In this document: positions 9,930 through 24,079 of the stretch, piece by piece
Position numbering within the stretch: position 1 is the stretch's first letter
Layout of the letters: every line of letters starts with the position of its first letter
Assembly (NCBI RefSeq): GCF_003002895.1
Contig: NZ_PVTI01000015.1
Span: forward strand, 1 to 64,000
Origin: Knoellia remsis
Lineage (GTDB): Bacteria > Actinomycetota > Actinomycetes > Actinomycetales > Dermatophilaceae
Reading direction: 5' to 3'
Length of the DNA: 64,000 nt
Notes under the pieces: generated by a model
The model's database searches: none
What the model was told of the DNA's origin: nothing
What the model saw: the letters and a program-made list of their open reading frames with translations, nothing else
Made by a program: the position numbers and the translations under genes

Positions 9930-9964
9930 GCCGCCAGCCTCTCATCCGCGGGCAAGATACGACG

Positions 9965-10009
9965 AAGGGCGGGTATGCCGCGTGGTGACCACGCGGCATA
10001 CCCGCCCTT
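9965..10009 (-). terminator. Terminator of the rpoBC operon, 22-bp perfect stem
   Basis: Arms 9965-9986 and 9988-10009 are exact complements around a single G. The arms contain GTATGCCG and CGGCATAC. It begins 27 nt after the rpoC stop codon and is clearly placed to end the rpoBC message. The perfect symmetry should also terminate transcription from the other side. Confidence 0.8.
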
Positions 10010-10036
10010 GTCGTTCTGGCGGCTCAGCCCAGAGCG

Positions 10037-13966
<3,930 letters not shown>

Positions 13967-14032
13967 GTGGTTCCTTCTCTCGTGTCTCTTGCTGTAAGTC
14001 GTGTCTGTGGGTCGTCAGGGGTTCGTGGTCTC

Positions 14033-14084
14033 GTATGCCGGCCGCGCGAGGCGCGCGGTCCGCGTCGGCGCGCGGCCGGCATAC
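14033..14084. terminator. Hairpin in the rpoB-rpoC intergenic gap
   Basis: Arms 14033-14048 and 14069-14084 (16 bp, starting GTATGCCGGCC) are perfectly complementary around a GC-rich 20-nt loop. The stem begins 3 nt after the rpoB stop. Since rpoC must be transcribed from the same message, it is more likely a processing, pausing or stability element than a full terminator. It is nearly the same sequence as the hairpin at 5667. Confidence 0.55.
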
Positions 14085-14087
14085 GGA

Positions 14088-17000
14088 TCAGACCTCTTCG
14101 ACCGAACTGGGCTCGCGGCGGGACAGGTCGATGCCGAGCTCCTCCGCGGCGCGGAAGACGTCGTCCTCGGCCTCACGCATCTCGATGGCCTGGCCGTCAC
14201 TGGACAGGACCTCGACGTTGAGGCAGAGCGACTGCATCTCCTTGATGAGCACCTTGAAGGACTCGGGGATGCCCGGCTCCGGGATGTTGTCGCCCTTGAC
14301 GATCGCCTCGTAGACCTTGACGCGGCCGTTGACGTCGTCGGACTTGATCGTGAGCAGCTCCTGCAGCGCGTAAGCGGCGCCGTACGCCTCGAGGGCCCAG
14401 ACCTCCATCTCACCGAAGCGCTGGCCACCGAACTGGGCCTTACCGCCGAGCGGCTGCTGGGTGATCATCGAGTACGGACCCGTGCTGCGCGCGTGGATCT
14501 TGTCGTCCACGAGGTGGTGCAGCTTGAGGATGTACATGTAGCCCACCGACACCGGCTCCGGGTACGGCTCGCCGGAGCGGCCGTCGAAGAGCTGGGTCTT
14601 GCCGGAGCCGTCGATGAGACGGACACCGTCACGGGTCTCGCGGGTGCTGTCGAGCAGGCCGACGATCTCGTTCTCACGGACACCGTCGAACACCGGCGAG
14701 GCGACGCGGGTGCCCGGCTCGGCGCTGCGCGCGTCCGCCGGGATGAGCTCGGCCCACTCCGGGTTGCCCTCGATGTCCCAGCCGCGGCTCGCGGCCCAGC
14801 CGAGGTGCAGCTCGAGGATCTGGCCGATGTTCATACGACCGGGGACGCCGAGCGGGTTGAGCACGACGTCGACCGGCGTGCCGTCCTCGAGGAAGGGCAT
14901 GTCCTCGACCGGAAGGATCTTGGAGATGACGCCCTTGTTGCCGTGGCGGCCGGCGAGCTTGTCGCCGTCGGTGATCTTGCGCTTGTTGGCGACGTAGACG
15001 CGCACGAGCTGGTTGACGCCCGGGGGCAGCTCGTCGCCGTCGTCCTTGTCGAAGACCTTGACCGCGATGACCGTGCCGGTCTCGCCGTGCGGCACCTTGA
15101 GGGAGGTGTCGCGGACCTCGCGCGCCTTCTCACCGAAGATCGCGCGGAGCAGACGCTCCTCCGGCGTCAGCTCGGTCTCACCCTTGGGCGTGACCTTGCC
15201 GACGAGGAGGTCGCCGTCGCGGACCTCGGCGCCGATACGGATGATCCCGCGCTCGTCGAGGTCGGCGAGGACCTCGTCGGAGACGTTGGGGATGTCGCGG
15301 GTGATCTCCTCGGGGCCGAGCTTGGTGTCGCGGGCGTCGACCTCGTGCTCCTCGATGTGGATCGAGGAGAGGACGTCGTCCTGGACGAGCCGCTGGCTGA
15401 GGATGATCGCGTCCTCGTAGTTGTGGCCCTCCCACGGCATGAACGCCACGAGGAGGTTGCGGCCCAGGGCCATCTCGCCACCGTCGGTCGCGGGACCGTC
15501 GGCGATGAGGGCGCCCTGCTCGACACGGTCACCCTCGGAGACCACGACGCGCTGGTTGTAGCTGTTGCCCTGGTTGGACCGGGTGAACTTGTCGATCCGG
15601 TAGGTGCGGCTCGTGCCGTCGTCACCGGCGACCGTGACGAGATCCGCGGAGACCTCGGTCACCACGCCGGCCTTCTCGGCCACGACGACGTCACCGGAGT
15701 CGACCGCCGCGCGGAACTCCATGCCGGTGCCGACGAGCGGGGCCTCGGCCTTGACCAGCGGCACCGCCTGACGCTGCATGTTCGAGCCCATGAGCGCACG
15801 GTTGGCGTCGTCGTGCTCGAGGAACGGGATGAGCGCGGTCGCGGCCGAGACCATCTGGCGCGCGGAGACGTCGATGTAGTCGACCTCCTCGGCCGGGACG
15901 TACTCGACCTCACCACCCTTGACGCGCACGAGGACGCGCTCGTGGGCGAAGCGCTCGCCGCTCTCGTCGAGGGTCGCGTTCGCCTGGGCGATGACGTGCT
16001 CGTCCTCCTCGTCCGCCGAGAGGTAGTGGACCTCGTCGGTGATGCGACCCTTGGTGACCTTGCGGTACGGGGTCTCGATGAAGCCGAACGCGTTGATGCG
16101 GCCGTAGGACGCGAGCGAACCGATGAGACCGATGTTCGGGCCTTCCGGCGTCTCGATCGGGCACATGCGGCCGTAGTGCGACGGGTGGACGTCACGGACC
16201 TCCATGCCGGCACGGTCACGGGAGAGACCACCCGGGCCCAGCGCGGACAGACGACGCTTGTGCGTCAGCCCCGAGAGCGGGTTGTTCTGGTCCATGAACT
16301 GCGACAGCTGCGAGGTGCCGAAGAACTCCTTGATCGACGCCACGACGGGGCGGATGTTGATCAGGGTCTGCGGCGTGATGGCCTCGACGTCCTGGGTCGT
16401 CATGCGCTCGCGGACGACGCGCTCCATCCGGGACAGGCCGGTGCGGACCTGGTTCTGGATGAGCTCGCCGACGTTGCGCAGGCGACGGTTGCCGAAGTGG
16501 TCGATGTCGTCGGTCTCGACGCGGATCTCGACCGGCTCGCCCTTGCGGGTGCCCGCGATCGTCTCGTCACCGTTGTGCAGGGCGACGAGGTACTTGATCG
16601 TCGCGACGATGTCGTCGATCGACAGGGTCGAGTTCGACAGCTCGCCGTCGATGCCGAGCTTCTTGCCCAGCTTGTAGCGGCCGACCTTGGCGAGGTCGTA
16701 GCGCTTGCCGTTGAAGTAGAGGTTGTCGAGCAGGTTCTGCGCGGCCTCACGGGTCGGCGGCTCGCCCGGGCGGAGCTTGCGGTAGATGTCGAGGAGGGCC
16801 TCGTCCTGGGTGGTCGGGCCGTCCTTCTCGAGGGTGAGCTCGATGGACTCGTAACCGGCGAACTCCTCGCGGATCTGCGCCTCGGTCATGCCGAGCGCCT
16901 TGAGGAGGATCGTCACGGACTGCTTGCGCTTGCGGTCGACGCGCACGCCGACCATGTCGCGCTTGTCGACCTCGAACTCGAGCCAGGCACCGCGGCTCGG

Positions 17001-17576
17001 GATGATTTTCGCGGTGTAGATGTCCTTGTCGGACGTCTTGTCGGGCGTGCGCTCGAAGTAGACGCCCGGGCTGCGGACGAGCTGCGAGACGACGACGCGC
17101 TCGGTGCCGTTGATGATGAAGGTGCCGCGCTCGGTCATGAGCGGGAAGTCGCCCATGAAGACGGTCTGGCTCTTGATCTCACCGGTGGTGTTGTTCATGA
17201 ACTCCGCGGTGACGAACAGGGGCGCGGAGTAGGTCTGGTCGCGCTCCTTGCAGTCCTCGATGGAGTACTTGACGTCCTCGAAGCGGTGGTCGCGGAACGA
17301 GAGCGACATCGAGCCGCTGAAGTCCTCGATCGGGGAGATCTCCTCGAAGATCTCCTCGAGGCCGGACCGCTCCGGCACGTCGTCACGGCCGTCTTCGAGC
17401 GCCTCGGCGACGCGCTCCTGCCAGCGCTCGTTGCCGAGCAGCCAGTCGAAGCTCTCGGTCTGAAGGGCGAGGAGGTCAGGGACCTCCAGGGGCTCACGGA
17501 TCTTGCCGAAGGAGAGACGGCCCGACGCCGTCTTTGCGGTGGTCACGGTCTTGGACGCGGTGCGCGAGGCAGCCAA
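14088..17576 (-). CDS. rpoB: DNA-directed RNA polymerase beta subunit
   Basis: The 1162-residue subunit is read from a TTG start at 17576 ([19 protein letters not shown]), preceded by GGAAGGACC. Upstream in-frame ATGs lie in non-conserved sequence. The rifampicin-binding cluster is wild type: [18 protein letters not shown] then [13 protein letters not shown]. The residues equivalent to E. coli D516, H526 and S531 are unchanged, so rifampicin susceptibility is predicted. It lies 460 nt downstream of rplL, with a promoter candidate in that gap. Confidence 0.97.
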   Translation of the reverse strand: MAASRTASKTVTTAKTASGRLSFGKIREPLEVPDLLALQTESFDWLLGNERWQERVAEALEDGRDDVPERSGLEEIFEEISPIEDFSGSMSLSFRDHRFEDVKYSIEDCKERDQTYSAPLFVTAEFMNNTTGEIKSQTVFMGDFPLMTERGTFIINGTERVVVSQLVRSPGVYFERTPDKTSDKDIYTAKIIPSRGAWLEFEVDKRDMVGVRVDRKRKQSVTILLKALGMTEAQIREEFAGYESIELTLEKDGPTTQDEALLDIYRKLRPGEPPTREAAQNLLDNLYFNGKRYDLAKVGRYKLGKKLGIDGELSNSTLSIDDIVATIKYLVALHNGDETIAGTRKGEPVEIRVETDDIDHFGNRRLRNVGELIQNQVRTGLSRMERVVRERMTTQDVEAITPQTLINIRPVVASIKEFFGTSQLSQFMDQNNPLSGLTHKRRLSALGPGGLSRDRAGMEVRDVHPSHYGRMCPIETPEGPNIGLIGSLASYGRINAFGFIETPYRKVTKGRITDEVHYLSADEEDEHVIAQANATLDESGERFAHERVLVRVKGGEVEYVPAEEVDYIDVSARQMVSAATALIPFLEHDDANRALMGSNMQRQAVPLVKAEAPLVGTGMEFRAAVDSGDVVVAEKAGVVTEVSADLVTVAGDDGTSRTYRIDKFTRSNQGNSYNQRVVVSEGDRVEQGALIADGPATDGGEMALGRNLLVAFMPWEGHNYEDAIILSQRLVQDDVLSSIHIEEHEVDARDTKLGPEEITRDIPNVSDEVLADLDERGIIRIGAEVRDGDLLVGKVTPKGETELTPEERLLRAIFGEKAREVRDTSLKVPHGETGTVIAVKVFDKDDGDELPPGVNQLVRVYVANKRKITDGDKLAGRHGNKGVISKILPVEDMPFLEDGTPVDVVLNPLGVPGRMNIGQILELHLGWAASRGWDIEGNPEWAELIPADARSAEPGTRVASPVFDGVRENEIVGLLDSTRETRDGVRLIDGSGKTQLFDGRSGEPYPEPVSVGYMYILKLHHLVDDKIHARSTGPYSMITQQPLGGKAQFGGQRFGEMEVWALEAYGAAYALQELLTIKSDDVNGRVKVYEAIVKGDNIPEPGIPESFKVLIKEMQSLCLNVEVLSSDGQAIEMREAEDDVFRAAEELGIDLSRREPSSVEEV

Positions 17577-17745
17577 GGATGGTCCTTCCACTGGCCATGT
17601 GTCGTAAACGGAGGTCGCACGGCCCATGCCGCCGCACGTGCTCGACGGACCAGCGGAGCATCGTGCAGGAGCCGGGATGCGGCGGGGACACGACAGAGAG
17701 CCACTGAGACGAGCAGACGACAGGACATGGACAGGGCAAAGCACA

Positions 17746-17775
17746 AGTCTAGGTCATGGAGGGCATGCCTGTCCA
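17746..17775 (-). promoter_or_regulatory. Candidate rpoB promoter
   Basis: On the minus strand TGGACA (17770-17775) and TAGACT (17746-17751) are separated by 18 nt. This matches a housekeeping sigma promoter about 170 nt upstream of the rpoB TTG. A second TTGGACA-like hexamer lies just upstream. The remaining leader down to 17577 holds no gene. Confidence 0.5.
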
Positions 17776-17970
17776 ACCCTGTCCAATCGAAGGCGCTGGC
17801 CTCGATGCGGGTCCGGTCAGCCGTCGCATGCGGCAGGCACGCGGTGTGACCCGGAAAGGATGACTGGCGAGGGCGCCCACGTCAAGCGGGCGGACGGCAT
17901 ACGACGGCGTGTCGCGGTGCCGGAGCAGAGGAACGGGCGAGCCCGGCGCACTGCGGGGGCCGACGCGAAC

Positions 17971-18000
17971 GGGCGGGGCGGACCGTGGTCCACCCCGCCC
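17971..18000 (-). terminator. Terminator or attenuator after rplL
   Basis: GGGCGGGG and CCCCGCCC (17971-17978 with 17993-18000), plus an inner GGACC/GGTCC stem, form a strong hairpin 36 nt after the rplL stop. It probably ends much of the rplJL message, with partial read-through into rpoB as is usual at this junction. Confidence 0.65.
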
Positions 18001-18036
18001 GATCGGCTGGGAATCACGCCCCTGACGGGGCGAGGC

Positions 18037-18429
18037 TCACTTGAGCTCGACGGTGGCGCCGGCGCCCTCGAGCTGCTCCTTGGCCTTCTCGGCCGCAGCC
18101 TTGTCGACCTTCTCGAGGACGGGCTTGGGGGCGCCGTCGACGAGGTCCTTGGCCTCCTTGAGGCCGAGGGAGGTCAGCGCGCGGACCTCCTTGATGACGG
18201 CGATCTTCTTGTCGCCGGCAGCGGTGAGGATGACGTCGAACTCGTCCTGCTCCTCCGCGCCGCCAGCGGCGTCGCCGCCACCGGCCGGGGCAGCGGCACC
18301 GGCGACCGCGACGGGCGCGGCGGCGGTGACGTTGAAGGTCTCCTCGAACTGCTTGACGAACTCGGAGAGCTCGATGAGGGTCATCTCCTTGAAGGCCTCA
18401 AGGAGCTCGTCGGTGCTGAGCTTGGCCAT
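18037..18429 (-). CDS. rplL: 50S ribosomal protein L7/L12
   Basis: The 130-residue stalk protein recruits translation GTPases. The N-terminal dimerisation helix [25 protein letters not shown], an Ala/Gly/Pro hinge (about 35-55) and the C-terminal domain with the factor-binding [21 protein letters not shown] are all present. Length is normal. It lies 72 nt after rplJ. An AAAGGA ribosome-binding site precedes the ATG. Confidence 0.98.
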   Translation of the reverse strand: MAKLSTDELLEAFKEMTLIELSEFVKQFEETFNVTAAAPVAVAGAAAPAGGGDAAGGAEEQDEFDVILTAAGDKKIAVIKEVRALTSLGLKEAKDLVDGAPKPVLEKVDKAAAEKAKEQLEGAGATVELK

Positions 18430-18501
18430 GATGGCGTCCTTTCGTGTTCTTTCGTATGCCGTGAGTGGCGGTGTGGTGGTGGAGCCGGGTCCGGGACGGA
18501 C

Positions 18502-19146
18502 TCAGCTCTGCTCGTCGCCACCCGTGGCGACGTCTTCGGTGGCCTCGGCCGCGGGCGCGGCGTCGGCGGGGGCCTCCTCGGCAGCCGGCGTCTCGTCGGC
18601 AGCGGCCTCGGGGGCAGCGGCGACGGGGCCCTCGGCCTCGACCTTCGCACGCAGCGCGTCGACGACCCGAGCGGTCTGCGACAGCGGCGCGGCGAAGAGG
18701 TAGACGGCCTTGCTGAGCGAGGCGTTCATGGCGCCGGCCAGCTTGGCCAGGAGAACCTCGCGGGACTCGAGGTCCGCGAGCTTGGTGATCTCCTCGGCCG
18801 AGAGCGCCTTGCCGTCGAGCAGGCCGCTCTTGATCACGAGGAGGGGGTTTGCCTTGGCGAAGTCACGCAGGCCCTTGGCGGCCTCGACCGGGTCGCCGTC
18901 GACGAAGGCGATGGCGGACGGACCGACGAGCTGACCGTCGAAGGCCGTGACTCCGGCCTCCTTCGCGGCGAGCTCGGTCAGCGTGTTCTTGACCACGGCA
19001 TAGGTCGCGTTGCCACGCAGGGCTCCACGAAGCTCGGTGATCTGGGCCACCGAGAGTCCGCGGTACTCCGTGAGAACGGTGGCGTTCGAGCTCTTGAACT
19101 TCTCGGCGAGCTCGGCGATCGCCGCCTGCTTGTCAGCACGGGACAT
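18502..19146 (-). CDS. rplJ: 50S ribosomal protein L10 with acidic C-terminal tail
   Basis: L10 anchors the L7/L12 dimers at the ribosomal stalk. Residues 1-170 are canonical ([56 protein letters not shown]). The last 40 or so residues form an Ala/Glu/Pro-rich acidic tail ([20 protein letters not shown]), making the protein 214 residues against about 165-175 in most bacteria. Tails of this sort occur in other actinobacteria. The upstream leader is discussed separately. Confidence 0.96.
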   Translation of the reverse strand: MSRADKQAAIAELAEKFKSSNATVLTEYRGLSVAQITELRGALRGNATYAVVKNTLTELAAKEAGVTAFDGQLVGPSAIAFVDGDPVEAAKGLRDFAKANPLLVIKSGLLDGKALSAEEITKLADLESREVLLAKLAGAMNASLSKAVYLFAAPLSQTARVVDALRAKVEAEGPVAAAPEAAADETPAAEEAPADAAPAAEATEDVATGGDEQS

Positions 19147-19361
19147 TCGGACCTCCTTCTGCAGTCTGGGGACCTTCGGCGAAGGAGGCGGGAAAAGGAA
19201 CGAGCCCCGGCGCAGGGCGCGGGGCTCGGGCGGGCGGCGGACGGCATCCGTCCACGTCGTGCTCGGTACTCACACCTGCGCAGGCCGTCCGTTCTCACGG
19301 AACCTTCGATCCGGTGCGGGTGCACCGGACAACCGGCGGTCTTCGGTCGGAGCAACGATAG
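19147..19361 (-). promoter_or_regulatory. rplJ leader region, likely L10-autoregulated
   Basis: The 215 nt before rplJ hold no gene. A 9-bp hairpin (CGAGCCCCG 19201-19209 with 19220-19228) lies about 55 nt before the start codon. The position is that of the L10(L12)4-binding leader that represses translation in most bacteria. I did not confirm the kink-turn consensus by eye. Confidence 0.4.
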
Positions 19362-19404
19362 ACGCCCGGGGCGCCACCGACCAAATCGGTGACGCCCCGG
19401 GCGT
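19362..19404 (-). terminator. Terminator of the mce/lipoprotein operon
   Basis: ACGCCCGGGGCG (19362-19373) pairs with CGCCCCGGGCGT (19393-19404), and an inner ACCGA/TCGGT stem extends it. It starts 22 nt after the lipoprotein stop at 19427 and separates the mce operon from the ribosomal rplJL unit. Confidence 0.75.
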
Positions 19405-19426
19405 TCCAGCGGGGAGCCGGTGGCGG

Positions 19427-20212
19427 TCAGCCGCCGGCGCCGGGGAAGCTCATCGGGCCGACCTGGTCGGCCGGGGGCGCCTGGATGTCGACCTTCTTGC
19501 CCCAGTCGCTGTAGCTCACCTTGCTGTCCCGGCCCATGACGGCCGCGGACATCGTCACCGGACGGTCGTCGCCGTCGAGGACGTAGGTGACGGCGACCTT
19601 CTGCGGGGAGGCGCTGGCGCTCGGGCTCGCTGACGGCGACGCGGACGGGCCACCCAGGAGCGTCGAGGGATCCACGGTCATCTCGTAGGTCGTGTTGCCG
19701 CCCTCGACCGACTTCACCGTCGCCTCGGAGCCCTTGAGCTTCTCGGCGAGCTTCGTCGGGCTGGTCAGGCCACCCTCGACCATGCCCTTGAACATCTGGC
19801 TCACGGGGTCGGAGGCGTTCGGGTCGATCTTGACCCACGGCTTGGACTGGCCGGGGATGCCCTTGAGGTAGATGAGCTTGTCGACGGAGATGACCTCCAT
19901 CGACTGGCCGTCGACGGGCATCGACATCTTCTGCTCGAGGCGGCCGTCGACGAAGCGGAAGTCGCCGGTCGCCTTCTCGCCGGCGACCTCGATGGTCATG
20001 GCGCCGCTGCCGGCCTTCTCCATGGCGGCGATCATGCGCGAGGCGACCTCGCCACCGTCGACCTTGGCGCCGACCTTGACGTCAGCGGCCTGCGACTGGC
20101 TCGAGCCCTTGGAGCCCGCGTCGTCGGAGGAGCCGCAGGCGCCGAGCGCGAGCAGGCCCGCGAGGGCGAGGGCAGCACCGCTCGTGCGGCGCGCAGTGTG
20201 GTTCATGGTCAT
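19427..20212 (-). CDS. LppX/LprAFG-family lipoprotein
   Basis: The 261-residue protein has a signal peptide with the lipobox LALGAC, so Cys26 or so is lipidated. A Ser/Gln-rich linker follows, then an LppX_LprAFG-type domain with segments such as ASRMIAAMEKAGSGAMTIEV and VDKLIYLKGIPGQSKPWVKID. Members of this family hold lipids in a hydrophobic cavity and shuttle them across the envelope. A Ser/Pro/Ala repeat stretch (GPSASPSASPSASAS) interrupts the domain near residues 190-205. It is the last gene of the mce cluster, 88 nt after the Mce-associated gene, which supports a lipid-carrier role. Confidence 0.82.
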   Translation of the reverse strand: MTMNHTARRTSGAALALAGLLALGACGSSDDAGSKGSSQSQAADVKVGAKVDGGEVASRMIAAMEKAGSGAMTIEVAGEKATGDFRFVDGRLEQKMSMPVDGQSMEVISVDKLIYLKGIPGQSKPWVKIDPNASDPVSQMFKGMVEGGLTSPTKLAEKLKGSEATVKSVEGGNTTYEMTVDPSTLLGGPSASPSASPSASASPQKVAVTYVLDGDDRPVTMSAAVMGRDSKVSYSDWGKKVDIQAPPADQVGPMSFPGAGG

Positions 20213-20300
20213 GGGTTTCCCTCCCTGGTTGGGGTTCGAGCCTAACGACGTGTGCTGGGAGTTGGCCGACCGGGGACGCGGGCGGGCGGTCGCGGCACGG

Positions 20301-21101
20301 TCAGTAGGCCTTGAGCTGGGAGACGAGCCACTTGTTGCCGACCTGGGTCAGCGTCGCGATGACGCGGTTCTGGTCGATGGCCGGCTCCTTCTGCCCCTCG
20401 CGGGTGCTCGCCTGGTTGACGAAGGCCTGGACGGTGACCGTGTCCTCGGTCTGTGACATGACGCCGACCTCGTAGACGCGGGCCTGGACGACGGTCTTCT
20501 CCTTCTGGGCGAGCGGGACGATGGTCTTGGTCATCGTCTGGCCGAACTCGTCCTTGAACTTCCCGGTGAGCAGGGCCTGGTTCGCCGGGAGCTGCTTGGT
20601 CATCGTCTCGAAGTTGTAGCTGAGGATCTGCTCGAGCGTGCCCTTGGCCGTGGCGGCGGCGGCGCTGGCCTCGCGTCCCCGCTCGGCCGGGTCCTGACGG
20701 GTCACGACGAGCACGGCGGAGAGCAGGGCGAGCGCGAGGACGAGGGCGGCGACCGGGACGAGCAGGGCGCGTCGTGGCCCCCGCTCCCCCATCGCTGCCG
20801 GTTCGCGGTCGCCGTCGTCACCGGACTCGGCGGGTCCGTCGGATGTGTCGGACCTGTCGGTGTGGCTGCCTTCGTCGACCGTGTCGGCCTCCGTCGGTTC
20901 GCCCACCTCTCCGGTGTCGGGGGTGTCGGCATCGAGGAGGTCGCGGTCCCCGTCGTCACCGGAGTCGGCGGGTTCAGTCGCCCCGGGGGCCGCCGTGGTC
21001 GGCTGATCGGGCGTGCCGCTGCTGCGCACCTCGTCCCGGGACGGGCGCGGGCGACGCCGCTCGCCGGCGACGCGGGGGCGGCGGTTAGCCGACGAACTCA
21101 A
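20301..21101 (-). CDS. Mce-associated membrane protein (second copy)
   Basis: This 266-residue protein starts from TTG at 21101 and overlaps the preceding gene by 17 nt. Residues 1-130 are a charged low-complexity cytoplasmic region rich in Asp, Glu, Arg and Pro. One transmembrane segment (LLVPVAALVLALALLSAVLV) follows. The external domain then has the Mce-associated pattern (AAATAKGTLEQILSYNF ... LLTGKFKDEFGQTMTKTIVPLAQ ... VGNKWLVSQLKAY), shared with its upstream neighbour. Such proteins stabilise or assist Mce complexes. Confidence 0.82.
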   Translation of the reverse strand: MSSSANRRPRVAGERRRPRPSRDEVRSSGTPDQPTTAAPGATEPADSGDDGDRDLLDADTPDTGEVGEPTEADTVDEGSHTDRSDTSDGPAESGDDGDREPAAMGERGPRRALLVPVAALVLALALLSAVLVVTRQDPAERGREASAAAATAKGTLEQILSYNFETMTKQLPANQALLTGKFKDEFGQTMTKTIVPLAQKEKTVVQARVYEVGVMSQTEDTVTVQAFVNQASTREGQKEPAIDQNRVIATLTQVGNKWLVSQLKAY

Positions 21102-21576
21102 GACGCTCCACCTTCCATTCGTCGCCGACGAGCCGGAGCCCGAGCTTGGTGCGGTAGGTCTTGGTCTCCCCCTTGGGGACGACGGTGTTGGTCGTCGGGG
21201 CGACGATGCCGACGATGACCGTCGCGGAGTCGCGGTCGCCGGTGACGAGCCCGGCCTCCGCGCGCTCGACCTTGCTCACGGACTTGTTGTCGACGATGAC
21301 CTTCTTCAGCTCCTCGAGCTGGCTCGTGTAGCTCGACAGGAACTCGCCGGTCGCGCCGTCCTTGACGCGGCTCGTGTCCTCGTCGACCTTGCGGTAGTCG
21401 ATCGTCGCGAAGTTCACGGCGAGCTGCTTGCCGGCCGCGAGCGCGGCGTCCTGCGCCTGCTCGACCTGTCGAGCCTCCCACCAGTCGCGCCCACGGGTGG
21501 CGCCGAGAGCGATGGTCGCGGCGAGCACGACGACAGTGAGGGCCCACAGGATGCGGGCCGGGGTGAGCCACCTCAT
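21085..21576 (-). CDS. Mce-associated membrane protein (first copy)
   Basis: The 163-residue protein starts MRWLTPARILWALTVVVLAATIALG, with a single N-terminal membrane anchor. An external alpha/beta domain of the Mce-associated (SnoaL/NTF2-like) type follows. The start overlaps the last MCE gene stop by 4 nt (ATGA). It pairs with the larger paralogue that follows it. Confidence 0.85.
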   Translation of the reverse strand: MRWLTPARILWALTVVVLAATIALGATRGRDWWEARQVEQAQDAALAAGKQLAVNFATIDYRKVDEDTSRVKDGATGEFLSSYTSQLEELKKVIVDNKSVSKVERAEAGLVTGDRDSATVIVGIVAPTTNTVVPKGETKTYRTKLGLRLVGDEWKVERLEFVG

Positions 21577-22844
21577 CGGGCCGCTTCCTCCATGATCCAC
21601 GACCACGAGTCTGCACCGGAGGCGCCACCGGTCGGCGCGAGGGGGGTCGACACGAGTGGCATGCCCTCGCTCACGGCCTTGTTGCCGAGCGGCACCATCT
21701 GGCCGCCCATGGCCACGGGGTACGACGAGGCGACACCGCTGCGCGGCGCCGGCGCGTTCTGGGCGCCACGGACGTTGGACGCCGAGCCGCGCGGGAGGGT
21801 GCAGCCGGCCTTGGTGTTGAGCGGAGGCAGGTTCGTGGTCTGGTTGGGGTCGGTCTTCTTCGTGCCCTCGTAGCCCTTGGTGCACGTCGGCGGCTGCTCG
21901 GCGAGCTGCATGCCGAAGTGCGCCGTGCCGTCGCCGGGGACGACGGTGTACCCGCCGATGACGACCTCGGGGTAGGTGACGAGCATCTGCTCGATGCCGT
22001 CGATCCGAGAAGTCGTGACCTGGCCGATGGTGATGAGGTTCGCGATGAGCACTCCGAGGTTCTGCTGGTTCTCCTTGACAAGCGTCTCGAGCTCCTTCGA
22101 GGCCACGACGCCGCGATCGAGGATGAGCCGGAGGTCGGCATCGGAGGCCTGGAGTGTCTCGGAGAGGTTGGCGAAGTCGGTCGCGAAGTTCTTGATCTCC
22201 GGTGAGGTGGCGCGCTGGGTGTCGAGGACCGTCTTGCTCGCCCGGAGCAGGCCGATCGTCTCGGGCAGGGCGTCGATGGCGGCCTGGGTGAGCAGGTCGC
22301 CGTTGTCGATCAGCCGTGACAGGTCGGGACCCGCGCCGTCGAAGGCCGTGCCGAGCTCGTCGACGACGGTGCGCAGGTCGTCCTTGTCGACGGAGGCGAC
22401 GGTGCGGTCGAGGTCGAGGAGCAGCTGGTCGACGCGCAGGGGGTATGCCGTGTCCTTGCGCGAGATGGTGTCGCCGGACGCGAGGACGGGGCCGCCGAAC
22501 GAGCGGGGCTGGAGGTCGAGGTACTGCTCACCGACGGCGGAGCGGTTCTCGACGACGGCGCGCGTGTCCTTGGGGACCTTCGTGCCCCGGTCGAGCAGGG
22601 CCTCGACGAGGACGCCGTCCTTCTCGAGCTCGAGCCCGGTCACCCGGCCGACCTTGACCCCGCGGTAGGTGACCTCGGAGCCGACGAAGATGCCGCCGGA
22701 CTGCGCGAAGCTCGCCTTGATCCGTGGGCCGCCACCGAGCAGCCTCTCGGTGAGGCCGACGTAGTTCGCCGAGAGGATGGACACGCCGACGATGGTGATG
22801 ATGGCGAAGGCCGCGAGCTGGGCCTTGGTGAGCGCGCGGATCAT
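21573..22844 (-). CDS. MCE family protein (MceF position)
   Basis: The 423-residue protein starts MIRALTKAQLAAFAIITIVGVSIL, an N-terminal membrane anchor. The MCE/MlaD beta-barrel domain follows at about residues 38-115 (IKASFAQSGGIFVGSEVTYRGVKVGRVTGLEL), then a long helical needle-forming region. It lacks a lipobox. It is the sixth MCE gene and overlaps its neighbours by 4 nt on both sides. Six different MCE subunits are expected to form a hetero-hexameric periplasm-spanning tube for lipids. Confidence 0.9.
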   Translation of the reverse strand: MIRALTKAQLAAFAIITIVGVSILSANYVGLTERLLGGGPRIKASFAQSGGIFVGSEVTYRGVKVGRVTGLELEKDGVLVEALLDRGTKVPKDTRAVVENRSAVGEQYLDLQPRSFGGPVLASGDTISRKDTAYPLRVDQLLLDLDRTVASVDKDDLRTVVDELGTAFDGAGPDLSRLIDNGDLLTQAAIDALPETIGLLRASKTVLDTQRATSPEIKNFATDFANLSETLQASDADLRLILDRGVVASKELETLVKENQQNLGVLIANLITIGQVTTSRIDGIEQMLVTYPEVVIGGYTVVPGDGTAHFGMQLAEQPPTCTKGYEGTKKTDPNQTTNLPPLNTKAGCTLPRGSASNVRGAQNAPAPRSGVASSYPVAMGGQMVPLGNKAVSEGMPLVSTPLAPTGGASGADSWSWIMEEAAR

Positions 22845-24079
22845 GCGCCACCACCGCCGTAGAGCGTCGTCCAGGAGGTGTCGCGTCCCGTCGAGTCACT
22901 CGCACAGAGCGGCGGGCACAGCGGGTTGGCGGGCGCCGTCGGCGCCGGCACGGGCAGCGACGGCGTGACGCCGGGCAGCCGGGGCGCCGCGCCGCCGCTC
23001 GGCACCGGCACGGGCAGGCCCGGGATGGCCAGGTCGGGCAGCGGCGCGCCACCGGGGAGCCCGTTCTCGAGGATCTTGATCTGCGAGAGGTCGAGGTCCA
23101 TGGTGATCGCGAGGTTCGCGTAGTCGCCCTTGACGACGTCGAGGACGCCGTCGGGGAACGGGTAGGTGAGCAGCAGCTCGAGGGACTTGGGCAGGTTGTC
23201 GCCCGCCTTGTTGAGCTGGGTGAGGATCGGCGCGAGGGCCTTGAGGTTCGCGAGCGTGTCCTCCTTGGAGCCCTGGATGACCTTGGTGCCGACCGCACCG
23301 AGGCGGCTCAGCGCCTGCAGCATCTGGGTCAGCTGGATCCGCTGGTCGGCGAGGACCTTCAGTCCCTTGGGCATCTCCTGGAGCGTCTTCGCGATGAGAT
23401 CCTTCTGCGCGGCGAGCCGGGCGGAGAGGACGTCGACCATGTCGATGGCCCGGACGATCTCGGCCTTCTGGGCCTCGAGCCCACCGATGAAGGTGTTGAG
23501 CTGTCCGATGAGGCTCTTGATCTCGTCGGTGTTGCCGCGCAGGGCATTGTTGAGCTCGCGCTCGATGATGCCGAGCTGGGCGATGCCGCCACCGTTGAGG
23601 AGCAGCGACATGGCCGAGAGGACCTCTTCAACCTCGGGGTTGCGGTTGGTCCGGTCGATGGGGATGAGGTCGCCGTCGGAGAGCTGGCCGACACTCTCCC
23701 CTTGGAGCGGACCGGACAGGGCGACGTACTTCTCGCCGAGGAGGCTGGACTGTTTGAGCTCGGCGGTGGCGTTGTCGGGCAGCTTGGTCGACTTCGGGAT
23801 CGAGAGGGTGACCCGGGCGGTCCAGCCGTTGAGCTCAATCTCCTCGACCTGCCCGACGGCAAGATCGTTGATCTTCACCGCGGACTTGGGCACGAGGTCG
23901 AGGACGTCGGCGAAGTCGACCTTGATCCGCATCGACGGGCCGTCGCCCTTCGCCCCGCCGGGCAGGGGCAGGTCGTAGGCGCCCTTGCACGACGACAGGG
24001 TGAGGACGGCGACGACCGCGAGAGCGACGACACGAAGGGCGCGCGACACCCACGTACGGGACGGGACGGCATACGTCAT
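22841..24079 (-). CDS. MCE family lipoprotein (MceE/LprK position)
   Basis: The 412-residue MCE protein has a lipobox (VLTLSSC), the hallmark of the fifth (MceE/LprK) subunit of mycobacterial mce operons. The MCE domain follows (IKVDFADVLDLVPKSAVKINDLAVGQVEEIEL). The rest is helical and ends in a Pro/Ala-rich tail. The start and stop each overlap the neighbours by 4 nt. Confidence 0.9.
   Translation of the reverse strand: MTYAVPSRTWVSRALRVVALAVVAVLTLSSCKGAYDLPLPGGAKGDGPSMRIKVDFADVLDLVPKSAVKINDLAVGQVEEIELNGWTARVTLSIPKSTKLPDNATAELKQSSLLGEKYVALSGPLQGESVGQLSDGDLIPIDRTNRNPEVEEVLSAMSLLLNGGGIAQLGIIERELNNALRGNTDEIKSLIGQLNTFIGGLEAQKAEIVRAIDMVDVLSARLAAQKDLIAKTLQEMPKGLKVLADQRIQLTQMLQALSRLGAVGTKVIQGSKEDTLANLKALAPILTQLNKAGDNLPKSLELLLTYPFPDGVLDVVKGDYANLAITMDLDLSQIKILENGLPGGAPLPDLAIPGLPVPVPSGGAAPRLPGVTPSLPVPAPTAPANPLCPPLCASDSTGRDTSWTTLYGGGGA

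Noticed and set aside
17577-17744. An ATG start for rpoB 56 codons upstream of the TTG
   Set aside because: The extra sequence is Cys/Ser/Pro-rich and unlike RpoB, whereas the TTG has a good ribosome-binding site and a conserved N-terminus.
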